Under the pieces are notes generated by a model. It had not been told where the DNA came from and searched no databases. It was given only the letters and a program-made list of their open reading frames with translations. The position numbers were made by a program, and so were the translations under genes. Shown here in pieces: positions 25,343 to 33,823 of a stretch of DNA of 64,000 nt. The stretch is from assembly GCF_019599505.1 (NCBI RefSeq), contig NZ_RKLT01000017.1, forward strand, positions 1 through 64,000, in the 5' to 3' direction. Each line of letters opens with the position of its first letter. The stretch's first letter is position 1. Origin of the DNA: Haloarcula nitratireducens (GTDB taxonomy: Archaea; Halobacteriota; Halobacteria; Halobacteriales; Haloarculaceae).

Positions 25343-26566
25343 TTAGCCCCAGATGTTACCCCAGAGGTACGGCTCGTCGTAGTTCTCTTGGGTGATAACG
25401 ACGCTGTTCGTCCTGAACCACGGGTGGCCGTTCTGCTCGCGCATGATGCCCGGCTCCCAGATGGGCTCGGACCACATGTTGACGCCCTTGTGGTTCGCGG
25501 CCTCGACGCTGAACTGGTCGGACGTGACCTCGCTCTCCACTTCGGGGATGACGCTCGGGTCGTTGCCCGCCTCGACGTACATCTTCATGTACTTCAGCGC
25601 GATGGGGTTGTAGAAGTAGTTGGGCTGGTCGACGGCGGCGTCGATCGTCCCGTCGCCGACGAGCGGGTTGACCTCGGGGCTCCCGTCCATCTGCGTGAGA
25701 CAGATGTGACCCTCTTCGCCCGTCGGAACCAGCATATCGAGGTTGCGAAGCGCCTGCACGACGCCGAGCCCCATCGAGAGGTTCCCCGAGTAGATGCCGT
25801 CGACGCGCCCGTTGGAGTTGATCCACTCCTGGACGGTCCGCTGGGCCACGTCACGGGCGTACTCGCCGTTGAGGGTCGTGACCACTTCGGCCCGGTCGTT
25901 CTCCTTCATCACGTCGAGGAAGCCCTGCGAGCGCTGATTCGCCGACTGGTTCCCCTGGACGCCCCGCACGTTCAGCACGCGCCAGGTGTCCTTGTCCGGA
26001 TACTGCGATTCGAGCGCTTTGATCATCTGCTCGGCCGAGCTAGCGCCGCCGTCGTAGTTGCTGAAGCCGACGTAGAGCGGGATCTCCGAACTGGACGTAT
26101 CGGCGTTCGTCGCGAACACCGGCGTCCCGCCCTCTATCGCCTGATTGATCGCTCCCTCGGCGGCACCCGTCTGCCAGACGCCGACGAGGATGCCGTCGTA
26201 GTCGCCGTTGGCGAACTCGCGGATGTCCTGGACTTGCTTCTGGGCGCTCTGCTGGTTCGGCCGGACGTCCAGTTGGATGCCCTGGTCCTCGGCGTAGAAC
26301 CGCGCCGCCTCGATATACGCCGTGATCCAGGCTCCGCCGCGGACGTACGCGGTCATGCCGACCTTCTGCAGACTGCCGCTTCCACCACCGCTGCTCGTTC
26401 CGGTGGTTCCGCCGTCGCCGCCGGTTCCGGTCCCGCCGTCTCCGCCCGTACCGCCGTCACCACCATCGCCGCCGTCGCCGCCGTCCCCGCCACAGCCGGC
26501 GAGCGAAACTGTCGTGATCGTCGCCCCGGTCGCCTTTAAAAATCTACGTCTGGTATTGTCAACCAT
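25343..26566 (-). CDS. CUT2 sugar ABC transporter substrate-binding lipoprotein (RbsB-like)
   Basis: 407 aa. From ATG at 26566 the N-terminus has a twin-arginine motif TRRRFLK and a lipobox SLAGC, then a long Gly-Gly-Asp repeat linker. The body is a periplasmic-binding-protein type I domain, with repeated hallmarks such as YDGILVGVW, GTPVFATNADT, YSGNLSMGLGVVQALRN and a late EVNPLVGDGTIDA. An in-frame ATG at 26596 would put the RR motif later; 26566 is preferred because CATAAA (26594-26599, minus strand TATA box) lies 28-33 nt upstream. First gene of its transport operon. The sugar is unknown; adjacent SMP-30 and transaldolase-like genes suggest a pentose or hexose. Confidence 0.91.
   Translation of the reverse strand: MVDNTRRRFLKATGATITTVSLAGCGGDGGDGGDGGDGGTGGDGGTGTGGDGGTTGTSSGGGSGSLQKVGMTAYVRGGAWITAYIEAARFYAEDQGIQLDVRPNQQSAQKQVQDIREFANGDYDGILVGVWQTGAAEGAINQAIEGGTPVFATNADTSSSEIPLYVGFSNYDGGASSAEQMIKALESQYPDKDTWRVLNVRGVQGNQSANQRSQGFLDVMKENDRAEVVTTLNGEYARDVAQRTVQEWINSNGRVDGIYSGNLSMGLGVVQALRNLDMLVPTGEEGHICLTQMDGSPEVNPLVGDGTIDAAVDQPNYFYNPIALKYMKMYVEAGNDPSVIPEVESEVTSDQFSVEAANHKGVNMWSEPIWEPGIMREQNGHPWFRTNSVVITQENYDEPYLWGNIWG
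26397..26495. repeat. Low-complexity GGD/GGT-coding repeat in a lipoprotein linker
   Basis: The linker after the lipobox Cys is encoded by tandem 9-bp units (GGCGGCGAC-like on the minus strand), giving GGDGGDGGDGG and GGTGGDGG strings. Such linkers space the binding domain from the membrane lipid in haloarchaea. The near-identical units could change in copy number by slippage. A similar linker is in the other CUT2 binding protein (32535-32670). Confidence 0.7.
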
Positions 26567-26581
26567 ACCTACCCATAGTAG

Positions 26582-26612
26582 CGAACGTTCGTACATAAAT
26601 GTTGTTGAACAT
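26582..26612. promoter_or_regulatory. Promoter region of the first CUT2 operon with two palindromes
   Basis: CGAACGTTCG (26582-26591) is a perfect 10-bp palindrome, and ATGTT-GTTG-AACAT (26599-26612) is an inverted repeat with 5-bp arms. They bracket the TATA box (26594-26599 on the minus strand) for the ATG at 26566, so one could bind a repressor and the other an activator. No regulator can be assigned. Confidence 0.5.
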
Positions 26613-26777
26613 CAACCGCCCCGTTGACCTATCGAGTCCGGCGGATCGGTTCGGCGGTCCCGCTTCGCGAACTCGTCTTACTGTCGGAAAATTTTCACTA
26701 TCTGCCCCATCGTGGACGGTGTCTTCTCGACTCTCCTGCCGGTAGCTTCTTGCCGACAGGACGCCCACCGCTGAGAT

Positions 26778-27449
26778 ATGAGACTCTATCTCGATACGGC
26801 GGACCTCGGTCGGATCCGTGACCTGTCTCGGCTCGGCGTCCTCGACGGCGTCACGACGAACCCGGCGATCGTCGCCGACGCGGAGAAGTCGTATCGGAAC
26901 GCGGTCGAAGACGTCGCCGAGGTAGTAGACGGCCCGGTGTTCGCACAGGTCATCGCCGCCGACGCCGACGAGATGGTCCGCGAAGCGCGGGGCTATCAGG
27001 AGTGGGCCGCCGACGTGGTGGCGAAGATCCCCGCCACCCGCGAGGGGTTCGAGGCGCTCTCCCGCCTCCGAACCGAGGGGATCCCGGCGGGCACGACGGT
27101 CGTCTTCTCCGTCGAGCAGGCGGTGTTGGCGGCGAAGAACGACGCCACGTTCGTCGCGCCCTACGTCGGCCGCCTCGACGACGCCGGCGAGGACGGGGTC
27201 GGGACCGTCCGCCGGATGCAGGAGATATACGACACCTACGGGTTCGAGACGGAGCTGCTGGCGGCCAGCATCCGGAACACGACGCAGGCCGTCGCGCTGT
27301 ACGAAGCCGGCGTCGACGCGGTGACGATGTCGCCCGAAGTCCTCGAAGCGCATATCCCGCACCCCGAGACCGACGAGGGCGTCGCCGGGTTCGAGGCGGC
27401 GTGGGGCGACCGGGGCAGCCCGCTCGACGAGCGCGGCGACAGTAGCTAA
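26778..27449 (+). CDS. Transaldolase/fructose-6-phosphate aldolase (FSA/TalC) family
   Basis: 223 aa small transaldolase, the size of the FSA/TalC subfamily. N-terminal LYLDTAD (3-9), GVTTNPA (24-30) and the Schiff-base Lys83 in VVAKIPAT are all present; later TLVFS-type strand reads TTVVFSVEQA and ASIRNTTQA follows. It would cleave or transfer a dihydroxyacetone unit of a ketose (phosphate). ATG at 26778; no strong TATA box is seen. A PfkB kinase gene starts 25 bp after its stop, so the pair is probably one transcript. Confidence 0.87.
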   Translation: MRLYLDTADLGRIRDLSRLGVLDGVTTNPAIVADAEKSYRNAVEDVAEVVDGPVFAQVIAADADEMVREARGYQEWAADVVAKIPATREGFEALSRLRTEGIPAGTTVVFSVEQAVLAAKNDATFVAPYVGRLDDAGEDGVGTVRRMQEIYDTYGFETELLAASIRNTTQAVALYEAGVDAVTMSPEVLEAHIPHPETDEGVAGFEAAWGDRGSPLDERGDSS

Positions 27450-27474
27450 GTACCGGGCCGGTGAACGACTCGCC

Positions 27475-28446
27475 ATGACCGACGACCCAACCGTGCTGGT
27501 CGCGGGCGACACGCTGGTCGACTTCGTCCCCGAGCGAGCGGGGCCGCCGGGAGAGGCCGGCGGCTACGCGCCGAAGTTCGGCGGCTCGGGCGCGAACGTC
27601 GCCCTCGCACTCGACCGCATCGGCGTTCCGCCCCTGTTCTGGACGCGCCTCGCCGCCGACGACTTCGGCGCGTTCCTCCGCTCGCATCTGGACGACTCGG
27701 CGATTCCGGCCGACTTGCTCGTAACCGATCCGGACGCGCGGACGACGCTCGCCGTCGTCACGCACGACGAGGACGGCGACCGCTCCTTCTCGTTCTACCG
27801 CGAGGACGGCGCGGACACGCGCTTCGAACCCGGTCGAGTCGGCGATACGACGCTCGACTCGGTGTCGTGGGTCCACACGACCGGCGTGACGATGAGCGTC
27901 GAACCGAGTCGGACGGCCACGCTCGAACTCCAGTCTCGCGCCAGCGACCGCGCGACGGTGTCGCTGGACCCGAACTGGCGACCGGAGATGTGGGAGAGCC
28001 CCTACGAGTTCGGGGCCGTCGTCCGCGGCGCGCTGGACGCCGTCGACGTCGTCAAGGCGACGCCGGAGGACCTCGAAGCCGCGGGCTTCGAGACGGGCGA
28101 CCCCGAGACGCTCGCGCGGGACGTCGCCGATTACGGCCCGCACACGGTCGTGTTGACGCTCGGCGGCGAGGGGGCGCTGTGTTACGGAACCGACGAGAGT
28201 CCGGTTGCCGGGTGGGGGCGTCACGGGGGATACGACGTCGACGTCGTCGATACGACGGGCGCGGGCGACGCCTTCCTCGCGGGATTCATCGCCGCGCTGA
28301 CCCACGGCGTGACCGACGCCGAGTCCGCCCTCGCGCTCGCGAACGCCGCGGGAGCCGTCGCCACGACCCGACCCGGGGCGGTGTCGGCGCTGACCGGTTT
28401 CGACCGGATCCGGCGGTTTCACGACGAGATCCCCTGGGCCGAATAG
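27475..28446 (+). CDS. PfkB-family sugar kinase (fructokinase/ketohexokinase-like)
   Basis: 323 aa ribokinase-fold kinase. The N-terminal GDTLVDFVPE, the GG-type substrate segment KFGGSGANVALAL (about 38-50) and the C-terminal anion-hole motif DTTGAGDAF (259-267, catalytic Asp265) are intact, so it should phosphorylate a sugar or keto-deoxy acid. The start strongly resembles fructokinase and ketohexokinase relatives; 2-keto-3-deoxygluconate kinase is an alternative given the mannonate dehydratases in the island. It is in an apparent operon with the transaldolase-like gene; the IclR regulator follows 72 bp later on the same strand. Confidence 0.86.
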   Translation: MTDDPTVLVAGDTLVDFVPERAGPPGEAGGYAPKFGGSGANVALALDRIGVPPLFWTRLAADDFGAFLRSHLDDSAIPADLLVTDPDARTTLAVVTHDEDGDRSFSFYREDGADTRFEPGRVGDTTLDSVSWVHTTGVTMSVEPSRTATLELQSRASDRATVSLDPNWRPEMWESPYEFGAVVRGALDAVDVVKATPEDLEAAGFETGDPETLARDVADYGPHTVVLTLGGEGALCYGTDESPVAGWGRHGGYDVDVVDTTGAGDAFLAGFIAALTHGVTDAESALALANAAGAVATTRPGAVSALTGFDRIRRFHDEIPWAE

Positions 28447-28468
28447 CCGTCTGGCCGGGACGGACGCC

Positions 28469-28486
28469 CGTTCCGTTCTGGTGAAC
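28469..28486. promoter_or_regulatory. Candidate IclR operator upstream of the IclR gene
   Basis: CGTTC-N8-TGAAC lies just upstream of the TATA-like CTATAT (28491-28496) that serves the IclR gene. The same spaced inverted half-sites recur twice upstream of the following gene (29534-29551 and 29651-29668). Autoregulation is inferred. Confidence 0.5.
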
Positions 28487-28518
28487 AGACCTATATCCTA
28501 GGGCGTCGTAGCCGTGGT

Positions 28519-29280
28519 ATGCCATCGCAGGAGAACACGATAACTGCGACCAGAACGTCGTTCCGTGTCCTGGAGGCGCTCAAACGCCTCGACGGGGCGG
28601 GTGTGACGGCCGTGGCGACCGAACTGGACACCGCGAAGAGCACCGTCCACAATCACCTGCGGACCCTCGAAGACGAGGGCTACGTCACCTGCGAGGGCGG
28701 GACGTACCGGGTTAGCCTCCGGTTTCTCGAACTCGGTGAGTACACCAGAAACCGGATGGACATCTACGAGAAGGCCCGTCCGGAGGTCGACTCGCTCGCC
28801 GAGGAGACGGGGGAGATGGCCAACGCCGCCGTCGAAGAACACGGTGAGGGCGTCTACATCACGCGCGCGGAGGGAACGCAGGCGGTCAGCGTCGACACCT
28901 ACGCCGGCAAACGGGTGAAACTGCACTGCACCGCGCTCGGCAAGACGATTCTGGCACAACTTCCCGAACAGCGGGTCGACGCCATCCTCGAGACGCACGG
29001 GTTGCCGAAGCGAACGGAGAACACGATCACCGACGCCGACGAACTGAAAGACGAACTCGGCGAGATTCGCGACCGGGGGTACGCCTACGACCGCGAGGAG
29101 CGACTGCCCGGCCTCCGGTGCGTGGCGGCTCCCGTCGTGGCCGACGACGGGAACCTCATCGCGGCGCTCTCCGTCTCGGGGCCGACGACCCGTATCAAGG
29201 GCGACCGCTTCCACGAGGAGATCCCGGAGTTGCTCCGGTCCTCGGCCAACGTCATCGAGATAAACCTCGCCTATTCGTGA
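28519..29280 (+). CDS. IclR-family transcriptional regulator
   Basis: 253 aa. Residues 8-68 form the IclR winged helix, with TSFRVLEALKRLDGAGVTAV and the recognition helix around AKSTVHNHLRTLEDEGYV. The effector domain follows, including LHCTALGKTILAQL, a family hallmark, and CVAAPV with the conserved Cys at the ligand pocket. ATG at 28519 is 23-28 nt below CTATAT. In haloarchaea such regulators (XacR is an example) control pentose and other sugar genes, often by activation. Here it stands between the kinase operon and the HpcH aldolase/Gfo6 genes; candidate operators are present on both sides. Confidence 0.88.
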   Translation: MPSQENTITATRTSFRVLEALKRLDGAGVTAVATELDTAKSTVHNHLRTLEDEGYVTCEGGTYRVSLRFLELGEYTRNRMDIYEKARPEVDSLAEETGEMANAAVEEHGEGVYITRAEGTQAVSVDTYAGKRVKLHCTALGKTILAQLPEQRVDAILETHGLPKRTENTITDADELKDELGEIRDRGYAYDREERLPGLRCVAAPVVADDGNLIAALSVSGPTTRIKGDRFHEEIPELLRSSANVIEINLAYS

Positions 29281-29533
29281 TGTGCTACCGCGTCCCGCAG
29301 AGCTGAACGGCAGGATCGCTCCGCCCCTTGGTTCGTGCGTCCCCGCTTCGAGTACCCCGGAGAGACCGGAACCCGTTGAACACGCAGAACCCATCGAGCG
29401 TACCAAGAAATGACGATATATGAACTTAGAGGTAGTTACGAAATATTTCCTCGCAATTATCCCGCGACTCTTTGACGAATAGAGATCGCGAACTGCATCG
29501 CTCTCCGCGTCGCGTTCGCTTCCAGTAACCGCA

Positions 29534-29552
29534 CGTTCAGCTAAGGTGAACG
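29534..29552. promoter_or_regulatory. Candidate IclR operator, site 1
   Basis: CGTTCA-N7-TGAACG is a perfect inverted repeat with 6-bp arms, about 180 bp upstream of the aldolase start. It shares the CGTTC-N8-TGAAC pattern with 28469-28486 and 29651-29668. Confidence 0.45.
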
Positions 29553-29650
29553 ACATCCTGAGCAATAAAACGTTATGGTTATCGCGGTGGAATAACGATA
29601 GTACACGAGTTATTAGGAAATCGCTTCGTCGTTCCGCACGACGGATTTCA

Positions 29651-29668
29651 CGTTCGGCAGATCTGAAC
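29651..29668. promoter_or_regulatory. Candidate IclR operator, site 2
   Basis: CGTTC-N8-TGAAC, about 30 bp upstream of the probable TATA element of the aldolase gene at 29730. The position would suit an activator. Confidence 0.45.
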
Positions 29669-29729
29669 ACCGCTCCGATCACGTGCGATAAGCGGTATCT
29701 TCATGCTGAGTGCTACCAATTTACGGCAC

Positions 29730-30488
29730 ATGGTGTCTCCATCGCTCAGACGGCGGTTACTCGACGGGGAGACGGTCGTCGGCACGTTCCAGTTGCTGGA
29801 CTCGCCGATGGCCGCCGAGATGGCCGGCGTCGCGGGGCTGGACTTCACGATTCTCGACCAGGAGCACGGACCGCTGACCGCCGAGACGTGCGTCGCGATG
29901 TGTGCGGCCGCACAGGGGGGCGGTGCCGAACCGGTCGTCCGCGTCCGGAGCAATTCCGAGGCGGAGGTGCAACGCGCTCTCGACATCGGGGCCGCCGGGG
30001 TCGAGATTCCGCAGATAGAGACCGGAGAGGACGCCCGCGCCGCCGTCGAGCACGCTCGTTTCGACCCACTCGGGTCGCGGGGCCTCTCGCCGAAGGTCCG
30101 CGCCGGCGGCTACACCGGGAGCGACGACTTCACCGAGCGACAGAACGAGGAGACGGCCGTCGTCGTCCACATCGAGGGGGAACGCGGCGTCGAGAACGTC
30201 GAGACCATCGCCGGGGTGGACGGTATCGACGTGCTGTTTCTCGGCCCCTACGACCTCTCTCAGTCCATCGGCATCCCGGGACAGGTTCGTGACGACCGCG
30301 TCGAGTCGCTCATGGCCGAGGTCTGTGACCGTGCCGACGAGGCGGGGAAAGTCGTCGGGACGTACGCCGACGACGCCGAGATGGCCCGCCGGTGGATGGA
30401 CGCCGGCGTGCAGTACGTCGCCGTCGGCGTCGACGGGACGCTCCTCACTCGCGCCTTCGAGGGCATCGCGGACGCGCTCGGAGAGTAG
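29730..30488 (+). CDS. HpcH/HpaI-family class II aldolase
   Basis: 252 aa from ATG at 29730 (MVSPSLRRRLL); an ATG at 29703 in the same frame lies over the probable promoter, so the later one is preferred. Family features: VVGTFQLLDSP, the catalytic base His46 in LDQEHGPLT, the metal ligand Glu in VEIPQIET, and LFLGPYDLSQS with the Asp ligand. Members cleave 2-keto-3-deoxy or 4-hydroxy-2-oxo acids to pyruvate and an aldehyde. With rhamnose/fucose-type enzymes nearby, cleavage of a 2-keto-3-deoxy-sugar acid is likely. The Gfo6-like gene follows on the same strand with its own promoter. Confidence 0.86.
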   Translation: MVSPSLRRRLLDGETVVGTFQLLDSPMAAEMAGVAGLDFTILDQEHGPLTAETCVAMCAAAQGGGAEPVVRVRSNSEAEVQRALDIGAAGVEIPQIETGEDARAAVEHARFDPLGSRGLSPKVRAGGYTGSDDFTERQNEETAVVVHIEGERGVENVETIAGVDGIDVLFLGPYDLSQSIGIPGQVRDDRVESLMAEVCDRADEAGKVVGTYADDAEMARRWMDAGVQYVAVGVDGTLLTRAFEGIADALGE

Positions 30489-30557
30489 CGGCTGCGGTCG
30501 CTCTCGACGAGGGCCGACTGCCCGACGTTTCTTTATCCCCGCGGTCGATTGGCCGAC

Positions 30558-31640
30558 ATGGACCTATCGGCGCTACTCGGCGACTTCGACCGCCGCGACT
30601 GGCAGGACGTGACCGAGACGGACGACCCGATCCGCTTCGCCATGATCGGCGTCGGCTGGTGGACCCGCGAGCAGGCGATGACGGCCGTCGAGTCGAGCGA
30701 CCTCTGTGAGACGACCGTGCTGGTCAGTGGCGACCGGGAGAAGGCCGAGGACGTGGCGGCCGATTCCGAAACTGTCGAACGCGCCATCACCTACGAGGAG
30801 TTCCACGACGGGGCCGAAAGCGATGCCTACGACGCCGTCTACGTCGTGACGCCGAACGCCTACCACCTCGAATACGTCGAGACGGCCGCCGAGCTCGGGA
30901 AGGACGTCCTCTGCGAGAAGCCGATGGAGGCGACCATCGAACGGGCAGAGCGGATGGTCGAGGTCTGCGAGGACCACGACGCGACGCTGATGATCGCCTA
31001 CCGGATGCAGACCGAGCCGGCGGTCCGGCGCGCGAAGGACCTGATCGAGGAGGGATACATCGGTGACCCGGTGTTCGTCCACGGCAACATGACCGAGCCG
31101 ATTCTGGAGCTGGTCCCCGACCCCGACCAGTGGCGGTTGGACTGGGACGCCTCGGGCGGCTGTGCGGCGATGGACATCGGCATCTACTCGCTCAACACCG
31201 CTCGCTTCCTGCTGGACGCCGACCCGCTGCGAGTTCAGGGTTCCGTCGCGTCCGTCCGGGAGGAGTTCGAGGACGTGCCCGACGAACACGCCGCCTTTCA
31301 GGTCACCTTCCCCGACCACGTGTTCGCGCTCTGTACCGCCAGCCAGAACGCGACGATGGCGAGTCACGTCCGCGTGACCGGGACCGAGGGACAGGTCCGC
31401 GTCGAGCCGGCCTTCTACCCGTGGGACGACCGGAAGCTCCACGTCTCCTGTGGCGACACCGACACCGAGATCGAGTTCGAGCAGATCGACCAGATGGAAG
31501 AGGAGTTCGAGTACTTCGCGCACTGTCTCCTGACCGACACCGATCCCCGTCCGGACGGCGAACACGGGTTGACCGACATCCGGACGATAAAGGCCGTTTA
31601 CCGCGCCGCCGAGTCGGGGCGCGCGGTCGATCTCGACTGA
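30558..31640 (+). CDS. gfo6: D-xylose 1-dehydrogenase (NADP+), Gfo/Idh/MocA family, Gfo6/XacA type
   Basis: 360 aa oxidoreductase that would oxidise D-xylose to xylonolactone, the first step of haloarchaeal oxidative pentose degradation. The N-terminal FDRRDWQDVTETDDPIRFAM and GVGWWT, then CEKPMEAT (EKP motif), MIAYRMQTEPAVRRAKDLI, MTEPILELVPDPDQWRLD and the C-terminal EQIDQMEEEFEYFAHCLLTD strongly recall the Haloarcula Gfo6 and Haloferax XacA enzymes as I remember them. ATG at 30558 is 22-26 nt below TTTAT (30532-30536); a TTG at 30549 is less likely. Later Weimberg-pathway genes lie at 41213-43614. Seen: motifs. Specificity is from family memory. Confidence 0.85.
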   Translation: MDLSALLGDFDRRDWQDVTETDDPIRFAMIGVGWWTREQAMTAVESSDLCETTVLVSGDREKAEDVAADSETVERAITYEEFHDGAESDAYDAVYVVTPNAYHLEYVETAAELGKDVLCEKPMEATIERAERMVEVCEDHDATLMIAYRMQTEPAVRRAKDLIEEGYIGDPVFVHGNMTEPILELVPDPDQWRLDWDASGGCAAMDIGIYSLNTARFLLDADPLRVQGSVASVREEFEDVPDEHAAFQVTFPDHVFALCTASQNATMASHVRVTGTEGQVRVEPAFYPWDDRKLHVSCGDTDTEIEFEQIDQMEEEFEYFAHCLLTDTDPRPDGEHGLTDIRTIKAVYRAAESGRAVDLD

Positions 31641-31656
31641 GGCGGCGACCGAGCGG

Positions 31657-32742
31657 TCAGCCGAAGTACTCGCTGAGGTAGTCCGAGGCGTTGTCCTGCG
31701 TGACCTCCAGTCCGTCGATGACGATGGTGTCCTCGACGGACTCGCCGGCGAGGTGGGCCTTCCCGCTCTCGATGGCCGTGTTCACCATGTCCTCGGGGAG
31801 TTGCGCGATGGTCCCGTAGTACTGGTTGTCCGAGAACAGTTGCACCCACGCCTCGGTGCCGTCGATGCCGGTGACGGGAACCGACATGTCGGCGTTGTTG
31901 AGCGCCTGATGAGCGCCGAGCGCCATCAGGTCGTTCTGGCAGAACACGCCGTCGATCTCGTCGCCGTACTGCGTGATGAAGTCCTCCATCACGCTCAGGG
32001 CGTTCTGCGTCGAGAACTCGCCGGTCTGGCTGGCGAGTCGGTTCAGGCTGTCGTTGTCGTCGACCGCCTGCTGGAACCCCTCGCCGCGTTCGTTCGTCAC
32101 GCTCGCGCCCGGCGTCCCTTCCAGTTGGACCACGTTGTACGTGTCGGCGTCGCCGCTCTCCTGCATGAAGGAGAGACAGAGCTCGGTCGAGCGCTGGCCC
32201 AGTTGGACGTTGTCGGAGGCGACGTACGTGACCGTCTCCCCCTGTGCGACGTTGCGGTCGATGGCGACGACGGGAATGCCGGCCTCGTTGGCCTGGCGAA
32301 TGGCGTTGATGACGCCCTCGGCCGTGATGGCGGATATCATCAGGAAGTCCACCTCGTTCGAGATGGCGGCCTCGACGTCCGAGACCTGCTGGCTCTGGGA
32401 GTTGCCCGCGTCGTAGAACGCCGAATCCGAGGATATCATCCCGTCGCTCTTGGCCTGGTTGAAGGCGTTCTCCATCCGCGCGAAGAACGTGAACTCGAGC
32501 GACGGCACCGAGAGCGCGACGGTCGGCGTGGACCCGCCGCCGGTCGTTCCCTCTTCGGTCCCCTCGGTGGTTCCGGTGCCGCCGTCGCCGGTCGTTCCGG
32601 TGCCGCCGTCACCGGCGGTTCCATCGCCGCCGTCACCACCGTCACCACCGTCGCCGCCGTCACCGCCGCACCCGGCGAGCATGGCTGTTCCGGCGATCGC
32701 GCCGCTGCGGATGAACGTCCGTCTGCGGATGTCTCGTGACAT
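31657..32742 (-). CDS. CUT2 sugar ABC transporter substrate-binding lipoprotein (second system)
   Basis: 361 aa RbsB-like protein. Twin-arginine motif RRRTFIR (6-12), lipobox MLAGC, then a Gly/Asp/Thr repeat linker to about residue 70. The body has the periplasmic-binding-protein pattern: NEVDFLMISAITAEGV, GIPVVAIDRNV, VQLEGTPGASVTNERGEGF and DGVFCQNDLMALGAHQAL. ATG at 32742 is 25-32 nt below CTTTTAAT (minus strand, 32767-32774), so it has its own promoter although the permease gene lies 72 bp upstream on the same strand. This suits the higher level needed for a binding protein. Confidence 0.91.
   Translation of the reverse strand: MSRDIRRRTFIRSGAIAGTAMLAGCGGDGGDGGDGGDGGDGTAGDGGTGTTGDGGTGTTEGTEEGTTGGGSTPTVALSVPSLEFTFFARMENAFNQAKSDGMISSDSAFYDAGNSQSQQVSDVEAAISNEVDFLMISAITAEGVINAIRQANEAGIPVVAIDRNVAQGETVTYVASDNVQLGQRSTELCLSFMQESGDADTYNVVQLEGTPGASVTNERGEGFQQAVDDNDSLNRLASQTGEFSTQNALSVMEDFITQYGDEIDGVFCQNDLMALGAHQALNNADMSVPVTGIDGTEAWVQLFSDNQYYGTIAQLPEDMVNTAIESGKAHLAGESVEDTIVIDGLEVTQDNASDYLSEYFG
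32535..32670. repeat. Low-complexity Gly/Asp/Thr-coding repeat in a lipoprotein linker
   Basis: Tandem 9-bp units encode GGDGGDGGDGG followed by GTGTTGDGG-type blocks after the lipobox Cys. It parallels the repeat at 26397-26495 in the other CUT2 binding protein. Confidence 0.7.
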
Positions 32743-32752
32743 ACGCTAGCGT
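32743..32752. promoter_or_regulatory. 10-bp palindrome abutting the start codon of the second CUT2 binding protein
   Basis: ACGCTAGCGT is a perfect palindrome immediately upstream of the ATG at 32742, where a leaderless transcript would begin. A repressor bound here would block initiation. No second copy was noticed. Confidence 0.4.
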
Positions 32753-32814
32753 GTTTCGCGCCGTCGATTAAAAGAAGTATCGGTAAATATGACGTATTTC
32801 TCAGTTATCGATTC

Positions 32815-33801
32815 TCACTCCTGCCCGACGACGTTCGCGAGGACGGCCAACATGAGGACGATCCCCTGTGCGACGAGCCGCCCGGAGGGGTCGACGCCCA
32901 TGAGATTCAACCCGTTCCCGAGGACGCCGAGGATGAGGACGCCGATGAGCGTGCCGACCATGTTGCCCGACCCGCCGAAGAGGTTGGCACCGCCGAGGAT
33001 GACCGCGGCGATGGGCGGCAGCAGGAGGCTCGCCCCCATCGTCGGGACGGCGCTACCGAGGCGGCCGAGCGTCACGAGTCCCGCGATGGCCGCGAACACG
33101 CCCGAGATGACGAGCGTGCCCATCCGGACCGCCATGACGTTGATACCCATGCGCTCCGCGGCGGTGCGGTCGCCGCCGACGGCGTAGATGTACAGGCCGA
33201 ACTTCGTATAGGAGAGTATCAACTGCGAGACGACGAGTAGGGAGAGGAAGACGAGGACGATGCTCGGGAAGCCGAAGACGCTGGAGCCGCCGATAGCCGT
33301 TATCGACTCCGGCAGGCCGATGATGGGGCGGTTGTTGGAGACGATGAGACCGAAGCCGTCCGCGAGGAAGAGCATCGCCAGCGTCGTCATGAAGGAGGGG
33401 ACGCCGAAGCGGGCGGTGACGTACCCCGAGACGGTTCCGAAGGCCGCGCCGAGGGCCAGTCCGGCGAGGATGGCGAGGGGCACCGGAACGGCGAACCCCT
33501 CGAAGAGCCGCGCGCCGACCGCCAGCGTCGCGATGGTCAGCCCCGAGACTTCCATCACCTGCGCGATGCTCAGGTCGATCTCGGCACAGAGGATGGGGAA
33601 GGTCACGCCGATGGCCATGATGCCGATTATCGACACCTGCTGGAGGACGTTCACCTGGTTGCCGACCGTGAGAAACCGGTCGTTCAGGAGCGCGAACGCC
33701 ACGTACAACCCCACGAGCCCGATGATCGGACCGTACTGACTGATCGCGTTGATAGTCAGTCGGTCCCGAAAGAGCGAGGCATCGGCTACCGATTGCGACA
33801 T
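32815..33801 (-). CDS. CUT2 sugar ABC transporter permease (second system, RbsC-like)
   Basis: 328 aa multi-spanning membrane protein. The conserved region reads GVTFPILCAEIDLSIAQVM near residues 63-81, and GGANLFGGSGNMVGTLIGV near the C-terminus matches the glycine-rich loop of the family. ATG at 33801 is below a TATA-like GATATAATATC (minus strand, 33824-33834). The matching ATPase is divergent (33935), so this transporter is encoded by two transcripts starting from the same intergenic region, unlike the first CUT2 system. Confidence 0.91.
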   Translation of the reverse strand: MSQSVADASLFRDRLTINAISQYGPIIGLVGLYVAFALLNDRFLTVGNQVNVLQQVSIIGIMAIGVTFPILCAEIDLSIAQVMEVSGLTIATLAVGARLFEGFAVPVPLAILAGLALGAAFGTVSGYVTARFGVPSFMTTLAMLFLADGFGLIVSNNRPIIGLPESITAIGGSSVFGFPSIVLVFLSLLVVSQLILSYTKFGLYIYAVGGDRTAAERMGINVMAVRMGTLVISGVFAAIAGLVTLGRLGSAVPTMGASLLLPPIAAVILGGANLFGGSGNMVGTLIGVLILGVLGNGLNLMGVDPSGRLVAQGIVLMLAVLANVVGQE

Positions 33802-33823
33802 GGCAGATTCGTTTCGACGGCGC

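Larger units (their letters stand above)
29281..29729. other. Intergenic region with two candidate IclR sites
   Basis: 449 bp with no recognisable gene. The part 29410-29470 and 29560-29620 is AT-richer than the surroundings. It contains CGTTC-N8-TGAAC at 29534-29551 and 29651-29668. A TATA-like GTATCTTC lies near 29695-29702, upstream of the aldolase ATG at 29730. Confidence 0.55.

Noticed and set aside
26397..26495. CRISPR-like or VNTR array from tandem 9-bp units
   Set aside because: The repeats are short, in frame and encode the Gly/Asp linker of a lipoprotein; there are no spacers.
29546..30292. Plus-strand 248-aa frame across the HpcH aldolase gene
   Set aside because: Arg-rich out-of-frame translation of a clear aldolase gene; high-GC DNA gives many such open frames.
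11920..30488. Itaconate-type pathway from CaiB CoA-transferase, MaoC hydratase and HpcH-type lyase
   Set aside because: The HpcH protein has the HpaI/keto-deoxy-acid aldolase pattern rather than that of a citramalyl-CoA lyase, and the genes are up to 17 kb apart with separate promoters.
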